The notes below the pieces were generated by a model, which worked only from the letters and a program-made list of their open reading frames with translations, was not told the DNA's origin and did no database searches. From assembly GCF_000240165.1 (NCBI RefSeq), contig NC_017586.1:4539228-4603227 (forward strand): a DNA stretch of 64,000 bases, written 5' to 3'. How positions within the stretch are numbered: position 1 is the stretch's first letter; each line of letters opens with the position of its first letter. This document shows, piece by piece, positions 42,277 to 50,513 of this stretch. A program made the translations under genes and the position numbers. Origin of the DNA: Streptantibioticus cattleyicolor NRRL 8057 = DSM 46488. GTDB lineage: Bacteria; Actinomycetota; Actinomycetes; Streptomycetales; Streptomycetaceae.

Positions 42277-43227
42277 TCACCGCTTCCGGTGGGTGATCAC
42301 CATGGCGCCGAAGGTGGCGCCGAGGCCGACGGAGACGAGCACGTAGTGGTTGCCGTCGACCAGCCGGCCCGCCTCGCGCAAGGTGGTGTAGTTGACGAAG
42401 ACGTCGGAGGCGTAGGTGTGGCTGTAGCGCTCGACGTTGGCCAGGAAGAACTTCGCCGGGTCGGCCCCCATCTCCTTGATCGTGCCGCGCCAGGAGACCG
42501 TGTTGACGTTGTGCGGGACGACCAGGTCGATGTCGTCGAAGCCGAGGCCGGCCGCCGCGACCGCCTCGTGGATCACCTCGCCCAGCACGGTGGCGTAGAC
42601 CCGGCCGAACGCCTGGGTCTCCTCCTTGGTCATCTCCAGGCCGGCGGCGAACTCGCCCAGGGTACGGGTGACATGGGAGCGCACCAGGTCGCCGGGGCCG
42701 CCGGTGGTGAGCAGGCAGGCGGCGGCGGCGTCGGCCATGATCGCGCTGTTGGGGATGAGCCGGACCTTGGGCGAGTACGCCCGCTCCCCGGTCACCATCA
42801 GCGCGTAGGCCCCCTCGGGCGCCTCGGCGCGCAGCAGCTCCCCGGCCAGGTCGATGGCGCCCAGGCTGCTGACGCACGCCTGCTGGGTGAGGGCGAACGC
42901 CTCGGCCTCGTACAGCCCCAGCTCCTCGCGGATCACCTGGGCGGCGTCGATGTGCGGCGGGGTGAGCGTCTGCATGGTGTGGGCGTAGATGACGTACTCC
43001 ACCGTCCGCCCCTCCGGCAGCGCCTTGAGCGCCTGGCGGGCGGCCGGGAGCACCAGGTCGAACAGGCCGGTGCGCGGGTCGAACCGGAGCCGGTCGAGCC
43101 CGTAGATCTTGCGGAACACCCCGATCTCGGCGCGCCGCAGCCCCAGGCTGCCGGCCAGGTCGTCGATGCGCACGCCGCGTTCGGGGAGGAACGACTCGAT
43201 GCGCTCCAGCGTCGTCGTGCCGCTCAT
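42277..43227 (-). CDS. 3-oxoacyl-ACP synthase III-like enzyme
   Basis: A 316-residue KAS III/FabH-fold enzyme with the catalytic triad visible: Cys in FALTQQACVSSLGA (about 115), His in DLVVPHNVNTVSW (about 240), and Asn in YASDVFVNYTTL (about 275). C-terminal glycine-rich VSVGLGATFGAMVI closes the thiolase fold. It could perform decarboxylative condensation on a carrier-bound starter or act as an acyltransferase. ATG 43227 starts 4 bases after the methyltransferase stop. Confidence 0.88.
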   Translation of the reverse strand: MSGTTTLERIESFLPERGVRIDDLAGSLGLRRAEIGVFRKIYGLDRLRFDPRTGLFDLVLPAARQALKALPEGRTVEYVIYAHTMQTLTPPHIDAAQVIREELGLYEAEAFALTQQACVSSLGAIDLAGELLRAEAPEGAYALMVTGERAYSPKVRLIPNSAIMADAAAACLLTTGGPGDLVRSHVTRTLGEFAAGLEMTKEETQAFGRVYATVLGEVIHEAVAAAGLGFDDIDLVVPHNVNTVSWRGTIKEMGADPAKFFLANVERYSHTYASDVFVNYTTLREAGRLVDGNHYVLVSVGLGATFGAMVITHRKR

Positions 43228-43231
43228 GCGG

Positions 43232-44083
43232 TCACCTTCCTTCTCGGTGGCCGGGTCTGCGGCCGGCGTACTCGGCCAGCACCAGCCAGCTGCGGGGGGC
43301 GCCCCCGCGGTCGCGCGGCTGCACCTCGTACGGCCAGCGCCCGGCCCCGGCGCCCGGTTCGCCGGGCTCCTTCAGATCGCGCACCTTCCAGCCGGCCGCG
43401 GCGCAGAACCCCTCGGGGTCGTCGGTGCCGAAGCGCCACGGGGTGCCGTCCTCCTCCAGGCCCTTGAGGAAGGGCCGGGAGAACGGGCTGCGCAGCAGGG
43501 CCTCGCTGACGAAGTCCACGGCGAGCCGGCTGCCCGGCGCCGAGACCGAGCCCAGCGTGGCCAGCAGCCCGGCCGCCTGCTCCTCGGTGAGGAAGAGCAT
43601 CAGCCCCTCGGTCACCCACAAGGTGGGCCGCCGCGGGTCGAACCCGGCCCGGCGCAGCGCGGGCAGCCACGTCCCGGCGAGGTCGGCGGCGACCTCCCGG
43701 CGCTCGACCACCGGTTCGGCCCCCAGCGCGGCCAGCCGGCGGCGCTTCTCCTCGATGAGCGCGGCGTGGTCCACCTCGTACACCGTGGTGCCGGCCGGCC
43801 AGTGCAGCCGGAACGCCCGGGTGTCCATCCCGGCGGCGACCAGGACGACCTGCCGGACGTCCGCCTCGCGCAGCACGCTCTCCACGCCGTCGTCCAGGTA
43901 CTTGGTGCGGATGGCGATGAACGGCAGCAGACCGCCGCCGCCGTACTTCTCCAGCAGTTCGAAGCCGCGCGGCGCGGCCAGTTCGCGGGCGAACGGGTCG
44001 GTGAACATCGCGTCGCCGGGGCGTTCGGACTCCACGGCCCGCGCCGCCGCCGTCCACTGGGCCGTGTACGAGACCGCTTCCAC
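43232..44083 (-). CDS. Class I SAM-dependent methyltransferase (LCMT/TIGR00027-like)
   Basis: A 283-residue methyltransferase of the leucine-carboxymethyltransferase-like family common in actinobacteria. SAM motif I is VVLVAAGMDTRAFRL (about 78-92), the acidic loop ending motif II is YEVDHAALIEEKRRRL, and post-I is LWVTEGLMLFLTEEQ. Members methylate carboxyl, O or N groups; the target here is unknown. The start is GTG 44083 with AGGAGG upstream. It sits between carrier protein 2 and KAS III. Confidence 0.87.
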   Translation of the reverse strand: MEAVSYTAQWTAAARAVESERPGDAMFTDPFARELAAPRGFELLEKYGGGGLLPFIAIRTKYLDDGVESVLREADVRQVVLVAAGMDTRAFRLHWPAGTTVYEVDHAALIEEKRRRLAALGAEPVVERREVAADLAGTWLPALRRAGFDPRRPTLWVTEGLMLFLTEEQAAGLLATLGSVSAPGSRLAVDFVSEALLRSPFSRPFLKGLEEDGTPWRFGTDDPEGFCAAAGWKVRDLKEPGEPGAGAGRWPYEVQPRDRGGAPRSWLVLAEYAGRRPGHREGR

Positions 44084-44108
44084 GGTGGGTGTGCCTCCTG
44101 GTGGGGGG

Positions 44109-44348
44109 TCAGGCGGTGACGAAGAACGCCTTCTCGATGGCCGAAAGGGTCTGGAAGTCCTGGATGTCGATGCTGTCGAAGTCGATCTCGACGCCGCTGG
44201 CCGCCTCGATGGCGTAGACCAGCTCGACGAAGGAGAGCGAGTCGACCAGCCGGCTCTCGATGAGGTTCTCGTCGGGCGCGAGGGAATCCCGTTCCGGGTG
44301 CCGGCCGAGGATCCAGTCGCGCACGTCGTCGATGCCTGCCGAAGCCAT
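44109..44348 (-). CDS. Acyl/aminoacyl carrier protein 2
   Basis: A 79-residue carrier protein with the modified serine in ESRLVDSLSFVELVYAIE (about residue 37). It resembles the small carriers that partner amino acid:carrier protein ligases, one of which is encoded 0.45 kb upstream, with a PPTase gene between. The obvious proposal is that the ligase at 44804 loads an amino acid onto this protein. Confidence 0.9.
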   Translation of the reverse strand: MASAGIDDVRDWILGRHPERDSLAPDENLIESRLVDSLSFVELVYAIEAASGVEIDFDSIDIQDFQTLSAIEKAFFVTA

Positions 44349-44402
44349 GGGTGTGCTCCTCAGTTGTCTTCTCGGGGGGTGGGTCCGGGGCAGGCCCGGC
44401 GT

Positions 44403-44807
44403 TCAACGGGCGGCGGCCGGCAGCGGCGTGCCGTGGGCGACGGCGATCGCGAAGGGATCGTCGTGCGCGATGCTCACCTCGATGTGTCCGATCCCGGCGG
44501 CGCGGGCCAGCCGGGCGGCGCGTCCGCCGAGGTGTACGACGGGCCAGCCGCCGTCGTCCTTGAGGATCTCGATGCCCAGCCAGGGCAGCGTCTGCCCGGG
44601 GGCGTGGAAGAGCTTGAAGACCGCTTCCTTGGCGGCGAGCCGCCCGGCGATCCCGGGGATGTCGGGCCCGGAGGCGGTGCGGGTGAGCCGCAGCTCCGCC
44701 GCCGAGAGCATCCGGGCGAGCACGGCGGCCGTGCCGGGTCCGCCGGGCTCGACGAGGCGGCGCACCCTGCCGAAGGGGACCAGGTCGACGCCGACCCGGC
44801 CGTTCAC
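44403..44807 (-). CDS. AcpS-type 4'-phosphopantetheinyl transferase, copy 2
   Basis: A 134-residue PPTase: VGVDLVPFGRVRR (metal-binding Asp) at the N-terminus, RLAAKEAVFKLFHAPG near 56-70 (Glu and Lys), and GIGHIEVSIAHDDPFAIAVA at the C-terminus. GTG 44807 overlaps the ligase stop as GTGA. It diverges considerably from copy 1 at 36336, so the two may serve different carriers. Confidence 0.9.
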   Translation of the reverse strand: MNGRVGVDLVPFGRVRRLVEPGGPGTAAVLARMLSAAELRLTRTASGPDIPGIAGRLAAKEAVFKLFHAPGQTLPWLGIEILKDDGGWPVVHLGGRAARLARAAGIGHIEVSIAHDDPFAIAVAHGTPLPAAAR

Positions 44808-45664
44808 CGTGCGGAGGTCTTCCGGTCCGCGGCGCGCACGGCCTCCAGGGCGGCCGGGGCGTCGCCGCCGTGCGCGTCGAGCAGCACCGACAGCCAGCGC
44901 TCCAGCCCGAAGGCGACGCAGCCGGTGTAGGCGTAGCTGTCGGTGCCGGCCCGTTTGATCGCGCAGCGCTCGCCGAAGAAGTTGCGGTGGGTGTTGACCG
45001 AGGCGATCGCCAGCCCGTCGAGCTGGAACTCGTACTTGACCGGGCTGAGCCTGGCCAGCAGCGCGCGGGCGCCGTCGTTGCTGAAGAACGGGTCGGTGGC
45101 GGCCTCCTTGGCCAGCGGCAGCGCCAGGGCCTCGGCGAACGCGGTGATCCGGGCGGTGAAGTCGGCGATCACCCGCTGGGTGTGCTCGTAGGCGCCCAGC
45201 GCCACGATCTCGCGCATCTGGAAGGTGAGCAGCCGGCGCAGCCCGCTGTAGTGGGTCTCGTTGCGGAAGCAGCGGTTGACCAGGGTGACCAGGGTGTCGT
45301 CGGCGACGTGGGTGCCCTCGTAGTACAGGTAGGCGCCGTAGCAGGTGGCGTGCGGCAGCCCCAGCCGCGCCGGGAGCAGGTCGCCGGGGGCGAACCGGCC
45401 CTGCTCCGGCCTGCCCTCGCCGGTCTGGAGGTCCAGCGGGGCGGCGGCCAGCGCCAGGTGCGGGAAGTTGTCGTAGACGTCGAACTTCTCCAGGTCGGAG
45501 ACGGGGTACAGCGGCGGCGGCAGGATCTCGCGGGCCCCGGCCGAGGCGCCCCAGCCGGCGAAGATCCGGTCCAGTTCGCGCAGCAGGTCGGTCCGGTCCG
45601 GGTCGAGGATGACCAGCGCCTGTGTGAGGTCGGCGGCGGCCGTCGGCTGTGCGGTGGACGTCAT
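44804..45664 (-). CDS. Amino acid:carrier protein ligase (SerRS-like class II aaRS homologue)
   Basis: A 286-residue class II aminoacyl-tRNA-synthetase core without a tRNA-binding arm. Such proteins activate an amino acid with ATP and load it on a carrier protein's pantetheine. Seen here: SDLEKFDVYDNFPHL, motif 2 FRNETHYSGLRRLLTFQMREIV, motif 3 FGLERWLSVLL. Cys in HATCYG, Glu in RNE and Cys in TGCVAFGLER match the Cys-Glu-Cys zinc site described for the Bradyrhizobium enzyme (from memory). ATG 45664 overlaps the diiron oxygenase stop (ATGA). The amino acid is not predictable here; studied relatives take Gly or Ala. Confidence 0.87.
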   Translation of the reverse strand: MTSTAQPTAAADLTQALVILDPDRTDLLRELDRIFAGWGASAGAREILPPPLYPVSDLEKFDVYDNFPHLALAAAPLDLQTGEGRPEQGRFAPGDLLPARLGLPHATCYGAYLYYEGTHVADDTLVTLVNRCFRNETHYSGLRRLLTFQMREIVALGAYEHTQRVIADFTARITAFAEALALPLAKEAATDPFFSNDGARALLARLSPVKYEFQLDGLAIASVNTHRNFFGERCAIKRAGTDSYAYTGCVAFGLERWLSVLLDAHGGDAPAALEAVRAADRKTSAR

Positions 45665-46530
45665 CGGATGATCCCCGTCTTCTGGAGGAACCGGGTGGTC
45701 TTGCGGAAGACGCCGGCCTCGAACCCGGCGCGGGCCGGCGAGGCGAGGAGTTCCCGGCGCAGCGCCAGCGGGTCCTCGATCCCGGCGTCCCGGTAGACCT
45801 GCGGGTTGTACAGCGACTCGAAGCTGTAGGCCAGGTAGCGCTTGAGGTAGTCGGAGATCTCCGTCAGCTCCTGCTCGGTCGAGGTGCGCCGGACCTCGTC
45901 GAAGAGCGCGGAGACCAGTTCCCGGCCGAAGGCGATGTGGCGCGACTCGTCCTGGTGGTGGATCCGGTTGAGCGCGCGGATCGTCCGGTGCAGCCGTTCG
46001 TCGAGCGCCATCCGGGAGTTGAAGTGGTCCACCAGCTCCTCGAAGATCAGGATGCGGGCGAAGACCAGCAGCGATTCCACGCTGGAACGCGGTATCTCCG
46101 CGGCGGCGCCGGCCGGCTGCCGGTAGATCTTCCCGCCGTACCGCAGGCAGAACTCGGCGAAGAACCACATGTGTTCGTTCTCTTCGCCGATGAAGTGGTG
46201 GAAGAACTCGGACGGGGTCTCGAAACCGGTGGTGTGGATCCGCCGGGTGACCTCGATGAGCAGTTCCCGGATGCCGTGCACGTTGAGGCTGTAGAAGTTG
46301 ACGCTCTCGTAACGCGACAACGCGTGGAGCTGTTTCTCGCTCAGGCGGCGGGCCGCTTCCGTGCCGTGCGTGGTGGTGAGTTCCGGGCTCATCCACCACA
46401 TCTCCTCGGGCAGGCTGTCCGGCCATTCGAAGAGCTTGTACGGGTTGTAGTAGTCCTCGATCGATTTCGTGGTCAGACGATCGAGGATTCCGAGGAACCG
46501 GTCATCACGATCGATCACGTTGCTGACCAT
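45661..46530 (-). CDS. AurF-type diiron N-oxygenase
   Basis: A 289-residue helical-bundle protein with two ExxH iron motifs, EENEHMWFF (about 115) and DESRHIAFGRE (about 200), plus further ligands in the helices between (IFEELVDHF, NRIHHQDE). This is the ligand order of AurF/CmlI, which oxidise amines stepwise to hydroxylamine, nitroso or nitro groups. ATG 46530 has GGAGGG upstream. It heads the 14-gene array, so its promoter must lie in 46531-46641. An inverted pair ACTGTC/GACAGT at 46547-46576 is a possible regulatory site. Confidence 0.87.
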   Translation of the reverse strand: MVSNVIDRDDRFLGILDRLTTKSIEDYYNPYKLFEWPDSLPEEMWWMSPELTTTHGTEAARRLSEKQLHALSRYESVNFYSLNVHGIRELLIEVTRRIHTTGFETPSEFFHHFIGEENEHMWFFAEFCLRYGGKIYRQPAGAAAEIPRSSVESLLVFARILIFEELVDHFNSRMALDERLHRTIRALNRIHHQDESRHIAFGRELVSALFDEVRRTSTEQELTEISDYLKRYLAYSFESLYNPQVYRDAGIEDPLALRRELLASPARAGFEAGVFRKTTRFLQKTGIIR

Positions 46531-46641
46531 GCCGGAGCACCCTCCAACTGTCTCGAAATTGCCTGCGATTGACAGTAAGGAGGGCTTGCCGACGGCCGCA
46601 ACGACCGAAAGTGGCGTGGCCGCATCCGGCCACCGGGCCGG

Positions 46642-47181
46642 TCAGCTCAGCAGACGGGCCGCGATGGCCTTGGCGCGGCGGGCCGGCTCGCCGCTGTGGG
46701 TGCGCAGCGCGATGACGATCGCGCCGTCCATCAGCAGCGTGAACTGGTCGGCGAGCGCCTGGTGGTCGGCGTGGCCGGCGTCGGCGAGCAGCCGGTCGAC
46801 GAAGGCGTTGACCGCGCGCTTGTGCTCGGCGGCGAGCCGGTGCACCTCGCTGCCGGGGTCGGTGATCTCGACCATGGCGTTGATGAAGGCGCAGCCGCGG
46901 TAGTCCTCCGCCTCGGCGCCCTCGGCGAGCGCGTCGAAGACGGCCAGCGGATCGTTGCCGCGCTTGGCGACCGCCTCCTCCAGCCACGCCCGCCACCGTT
47001 CGTCACGGCGCCGCAGCACGGCGGCGACCAGCTCCTCCTTGCCGGAGAAGTGGCGGTAGAAGGAGGCCCGGCCGACCCCGGAGACGGCCAGCAGCCGCTC
47101 GACGCCGACGGCGCGGATGCCCTCGGCGTAGAAGAGGTCGTCCGCGGCCTGGAGCAGGCGTTCGCAGGCACGGGTCGGCAT
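46642..47181 (-). CDS. TetR-family repressor
   Basis: A 179-residue regulator: N-terminal helix-turn-helix GVERLLAVSGVGRASFYRHF (about 27-46), then the all-helical ligand domain with CAFINAMVEITDPGSEV. ATG 47181 is used. It diverges from an MFS exporter gene, and the gap holds two copies of an 18-base near-palindrome, so it most likely represses itself and the exporter. It also lies upstream of the biosynthetic array on the same strand. Confidence 0.9.
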   Translation of the reverse strand: MPTRACERLLQAADDLFYAEGIRAVGVERLLAVSGVGRASFYRHFSGKEELVAAVLRRRDERWRAWLEEAVAKRGNDPLAVFDALAEGAEAEDYRGCAFINAMVEITDPGSEVHRLAAEHKRAVNAFVDRLLADAGHADHQALADQFTLLMDGAIVIALRTHSGEPARRAKAIAARLLS

Positions 47182-47211
47182 GCCCCAACGGTATCCCACC
47201 TTGACGTCATT

Positions 47212-47257
47212 CGGAACCGATCGGTACCGTTCCGGCAGACGGAACCGATCGGTACCG
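47212..47257. promoter_or_regulatory. Tandem TetR operator
   Basis: CGGAACCGATCGGTACCG occurs twice, at 47212-47229 and 47240-47257, 28 bases apart. Each copy is an imperfect palindrome (CGGNACCGATCGGTNCCG). Both lie between the divergent tetR and MFS starts. Confidence 0.85.
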
Positions 47258-47313
47258 AATGCTGGCCGGCCACGGCCGCGCCACGACGCGGGCAGGGGAA
47301 GGGCGGGAGGCGC

Positions 47314-48522
47314 ATGAGGTTGCCACGGGGCGTGCTGGTGCTCGGCTTCGGCACGTTCGCGCTCGGGACGGACGAATTCGTACTGGCCGGGGTGCTGCCC
47401 CAGTTCAGCAGGTCGCTGGGGGTCTCCATCGCCACCGCCGGCCAGGTGGTCACCGCCTTCGCGCTCACCTGCGGCCTGCTCTCGCCGGTGCTGGCCACCG
47501 CCACCGCCGCCTGGTCCCGGCGCCGGGTGCTCGTCCTGGCCGTGCTGCTCCACCTGGCCGGGGCCGTCGCCACCGCGCTGGTCCCCAGCTACCCGCTCGT
47601 CCTGCTCGCGCAGATGGTGGCCGCGGCCGGCGCCGGGATGTTCGTCCCCGCCGCCAGTGTCACCGCCGCCGCGCTCGTCCCGGCCGAACGCCGCGGCCGG
47701 GCGATCGCTGCGGTGACCACCGGGCTGACCGCGGCCACCGCGCTGGGCGCCCCGATCGGCACCGTCCTCGGCAGCGCGCTGGGCTGGCGGGCCACCATGG
47801 CCTTCATCGCCGTCCTGGCGCTGCTCGCCCTGGCCGGGGTGGCCACCATGGTGCCCGCGGTCGCCGCGCCCGCCCCGGACGGGCTGCGCCGGCGGCTCGC
47901 CCCGCTCGCCGACCGCCGGGTGCTGGCGGTGCTCGCCACCACCCTGGTCGCCTTCACCGCCGCCTACATCGTTTACACCTACCTCGCCGAGGTCTTCGCC
48001 CCGGCCACCGGCGGCCGGGGCGCACGGCTGGCCGCCCTGATGTTCGCCTTCGGGACGACCGGCACCCTCGGCAACTACGGCGCCGGCACGCTCGCCGACC
48101 GCTTCGGCGCCCGCCGCGTGGTGACCGGCGCCATCGCCCTGCTCGCCGTCAGCCTGGCGGTACTGCCGCTGGCCACCGGCGACTTCCCCGCCGCCGTCGC
48201 CGTCGTGGTGGTCTACGCCGTCGCCGCCTGGGCGATCACCACGCCGCAGCAGCACCGGCTGATCACCCTCGACCCCGACGCCGCGCCGCTGGTCGTCTCC
48301 CTCAACGCGGCCTTCCTGTACCTGGCCATCGCGCTGTCCGGGGTGGTCGGCGCGGTCGGCATCGGGCTCGTCGGCGCCGGACGGATCAGCCTGATCGGGG
48401 CCGCCGTGGCCCTGGTCGCCCTGGGCCTGTCCGAACTCGGCCACCGGCTCGCCGTCCGCGACGGCGCGCCCGCCCCGGCCCCACCCGCCCCCGCCGGGTC
48501 CACCGAACCGTCACGCGGCTGA
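47314..48522 (+). CDS. MFS drug exporter, copy 1
   Basis: A 402-residue, 12-helix major facilitator (DHA1, chloramphenicol-resistance-like). FGTFALGTDEFVLAGVLP is helix 1, and the loop 2-3 region reads AAWSRRRVLVLAVLL. GAPIGTVLGSALGWR is the antiporter motif C region in helix 5. ATG 47314 follows GGGCGGGAGG. It has an ortholog-like partner at 52945. Probable role: export of, or self-resistance to, the cluster product. Confidence 0.9.
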   Translation: MRLPRGVLVLGFGTFALGTDEFVLAGVLPQFSRSLGVSIATAGQVVTAFALTCGLLSPVLATATAAWSRRRVLVLAVLLHLAGAVATALVPSYPLVLLAQMVAAAGAGMFVPAASVTAAALVPAERRGRAIAAVTTGLTAATALGAPIGTVLGSALGWRATMAFIAVLALLALAGVATMVPAVAAPAPDGLRRRLAPLADRRVLAVLATTLVAFTAAYIVYTYLAEVFAPATGGRGARLAALMFAFGTTGTLGNYGAGTLADRFGARRVVTGAIALLAVSLAVLPLATGDFPAAVAVVVVYAVAAWAITTPQQHRLITLDPDAAPLVVSLNAAFLYLAIALSGVVGAVGIGLVGAGRISLIGAAVALVALGLSELGHRLAVRDGAPAPAPPAPAGSTEPSRG

Positions 48523-48601
48523 CCCCCGCCGCACCCACCGTCCCATCGGCCACACCACCCCACCTGCCACGAGGTATCCGCCAAGAAGAGGGGAACGTCC
48601 T

Positions 48602-50488
48602 GTGTGCGGAATCACCGGATGGGTCGACTTCACCCGTGATCTGACCCGCGAACGCCACACCACGCGGGCCATGACCGACACGATGGCCTGCCGCGGCCCG
48701 GACGACGAGGGGTGCTGGAGCGCGCGCCACGTGGCGCTGGGCCACCGCCGCCTCGCCGTCATCGACGTCGCCGGCGGCCGGCAGCCGATGCGCACCCCCG
48801 AGACCGGCCCCGACGGCGAGCCGGTCGCCGTCATCAGCTACAGCGGCGAGGTCTACAACTTCCGCGAACTGCGCGAGGAACTCGTCCTGCACGGCCACCA
48901 CTTCCGCACCCGCAGCGACACCGAGGTGGTGCTCCGCGCCTACCTGGAGTGGGGCAGCGGCTTCGTCGGACGGCTGGGCGGCATGTACGCGTTCGCCCTG
49001 TGGGACAACCGCACCGAGGAACTCCTCCTGGTCCGCGACCGGCTCGGCGTCAAGCCCCTCTTCCACCACCCCCTCGACGACGGCGTGCTCTTCGGCTCCG
49101 AACCCAAGGCCATCCTCGCCAACCCGCTGGCCACCCCCCGCCTCGACCTCGACGGCCTGCGCGACGCCCTCGCCCTGGCCCGGGTCCCCGGCCGCACCCC
49201 GCTCACCGGGGTGTACGAGGTCAAACCCGGCCACCTGGTACGGGTGCGGCGCGGCCGGCTCACCGAGGAGCGCTACTGGTCGCTGCGGACCCGGCCGCAC
49301 CACGACGACCTCGACACCACCATCGCCACCGTGCGCGACCTGCTCACCGACACCGTCGACCGCCAACTGGTCTCCGACGTACCGCTGTGCGCCCTGCTCT
49401 CCGGCGGCCTCGACTCCAGCGCGCTGACCGCCATGGCCCAGCGCTCGCTCACCGCCGGACGCGCCGGGGACGCGGCCGGCGAGGTGATCCGCACCTTCTC
49501 GGTCGACTTCGCCGGCTACACCGAGAACTTCACCCCCGAACCGTTCCGCGAGACCCCCGACGCCCCCTACGTCGCCGAACTCGTCCGGCACGTCGGCACC
49601 GACCACCACGAGATCCTGCTGGACACCGCGCAACTGGTCGACCCCGCGGTACGCCGCCGGGTGCTGCGCGCCTGGGACCTGCCGTACGGCATCGGCGACC
49701 ACGACCCCTCGCTGCTGCTGCTCTTCGAGGCCGTGCGGCGGCGCTCCACGGTGGCGCTGTCCGGCGAGTCCGCCGACGAGGTCTTCGGCGGCTACCTGTG
49801 GTTCCACCACCCCGACGCGGTCCGCGCCGACACCTTCCCCTGGCACGCCGTCAACGCCACCCCCGTCGCCGAGCAGGCCACCGCCTTCCTCGACCCCGCC
49901 CTCGTCAAGGAGCTCGCGCTGGCCGAGTACGTCGCGGACACCTACCGCGAGGCGGTGGCCGAGGTCGAGCACCTGCCCGGCGACGACGCGACGGAGCGGC
50001 GGATGCGGGTGGCGAGCCACCTCAACATCACCCGCTTCCTGCCCATGCTGCTGGACCGCAAGGACCGCATGAGCATGGCCGTCGGCCTGGAGGTACGGGT
50101 GCCGTTCTGCGACCACCGGCTGGTGAGCTACGTCTACAACGCGCCCTGGGCGATGAAGACCTTCGACGGCCGGGAGAAGAGCCTGCTGCGCGCCGCCACC
50201 GAGCAGTGGCTGCCGCCCTCGATCGTCCGGCGGCGCAAGGCCCCCTACCCCTCCACCCAGGACACCGGGTACGACCTGGCGGTCAACCGCGAACTGGCCC
50301 GCATCGCCGCCGACCCGGCGTCCCCCGCCGCGCCGCTGCTCGACCGCGCCGCGCTGCGCGCCTTCCTCGACCGGCCGCTGACCGGGCCGTACTCGATGAT
50401 GCAGCGCTCGGTCCACACCGAGACCCCGGTACGGCTCGACGCGTGGCTCGGGGAGTACGGCGTGCGGCTGGACGGGCTCACCGGCTGA
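48602..50488 (+). CDS. Asparagine synthase-like glutamine amidotransferase
   Basis: A 628-residue class II amidotransferase. GTG 48602 places Cys at position 2 (MCGITGWVDF), the glutaminase nucleophile; CRGPDDEG and the glutamine-binding NFRELREEL follow. The C-terminal synthetase has the PPi loop LLSGGLDSSAL (about 265) and LSGESADEVFGGYLW. It could be plain AsnB, but within a biosynthetic cluster such proteins often amidate or transfer amines to pathway carboxylates, as in trichostatin hydroxamate formation (recalled). Follows the MFS gene by 79 bases on the same strand and converges with the LuxR gene. Confidence 0.9.
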   Translation: MCGITGWVDFTRDLTRERHTTRAMTDTMACRGPDDEGCWSARHVALGHRRLAVIDVAGGRQPMRTPETGPDGEPVAVISYSGEVYNFRELREELVLHGHHFRTRSDTEVVLRAYLEWGSGFVGRLGGMYAFALWDNRTEELLLVRDRLGVKPLFHHPLDDGVLFGSEPKAILANPLATPRLDLDGLRDALALARVPGRTPLTGVYEVKPGHLVRVRRGRLTEERYWSLRTRPHHDDLDTTIATVRDLLTDTVDRQLVSDVPLCALLSGGLDSSALTAMAQRSLTAGRAGDAAGEVIRTFSVDFAGYTENFTPEPFRETPDAPYVAELVRHVGTDHHEILLDTAQLVDPAVRRRVLRAWDLPYGIGDHDPSLLLLFEAVRRRSTVALSGESADEVFGGYLWFHHPDAVRADTFPWHAVNATPVAEQATAFLDPALVKELALAEYVADTYREAVAEVEHLPGDDATERRMRVASHLNITRFLPMLLDRKDRMSMAVGLEVRVPFCDHRLVSYVYNAPWAMKTFDGREKSLLRAATEQWLPPSIVRRRKAPYPSTQDTGYDLAVNRELARIAADPASPAAPLLDRAALRAFLDRPLTGPYSMMQRSVHTETPVRLDAWLGEYGVRLDGLTG

Positions 50489-50513
50489 GCCCGCCGTACC
50501 GCTGCGCGGCGCC

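Noticed and set aside
44804-46530. Valanimycin-type azoxy pathway
   Set aside because: A SerRS-like protein and N-oxygenation recall VlmL and VlmH, but the ligase lacks a tRNA-binding arm and the oxygenase is AurF-like rather than flavin-dependent; I see nothing that matches the other vlm genes.
46642-48444. 600-codon minus-strand frame continuing upstream of tetR through the MFS gene
   Set aside because: Only the last 180 codons are the TetR protein; the upstream part is antisense to the MFS exporter and low complexity.
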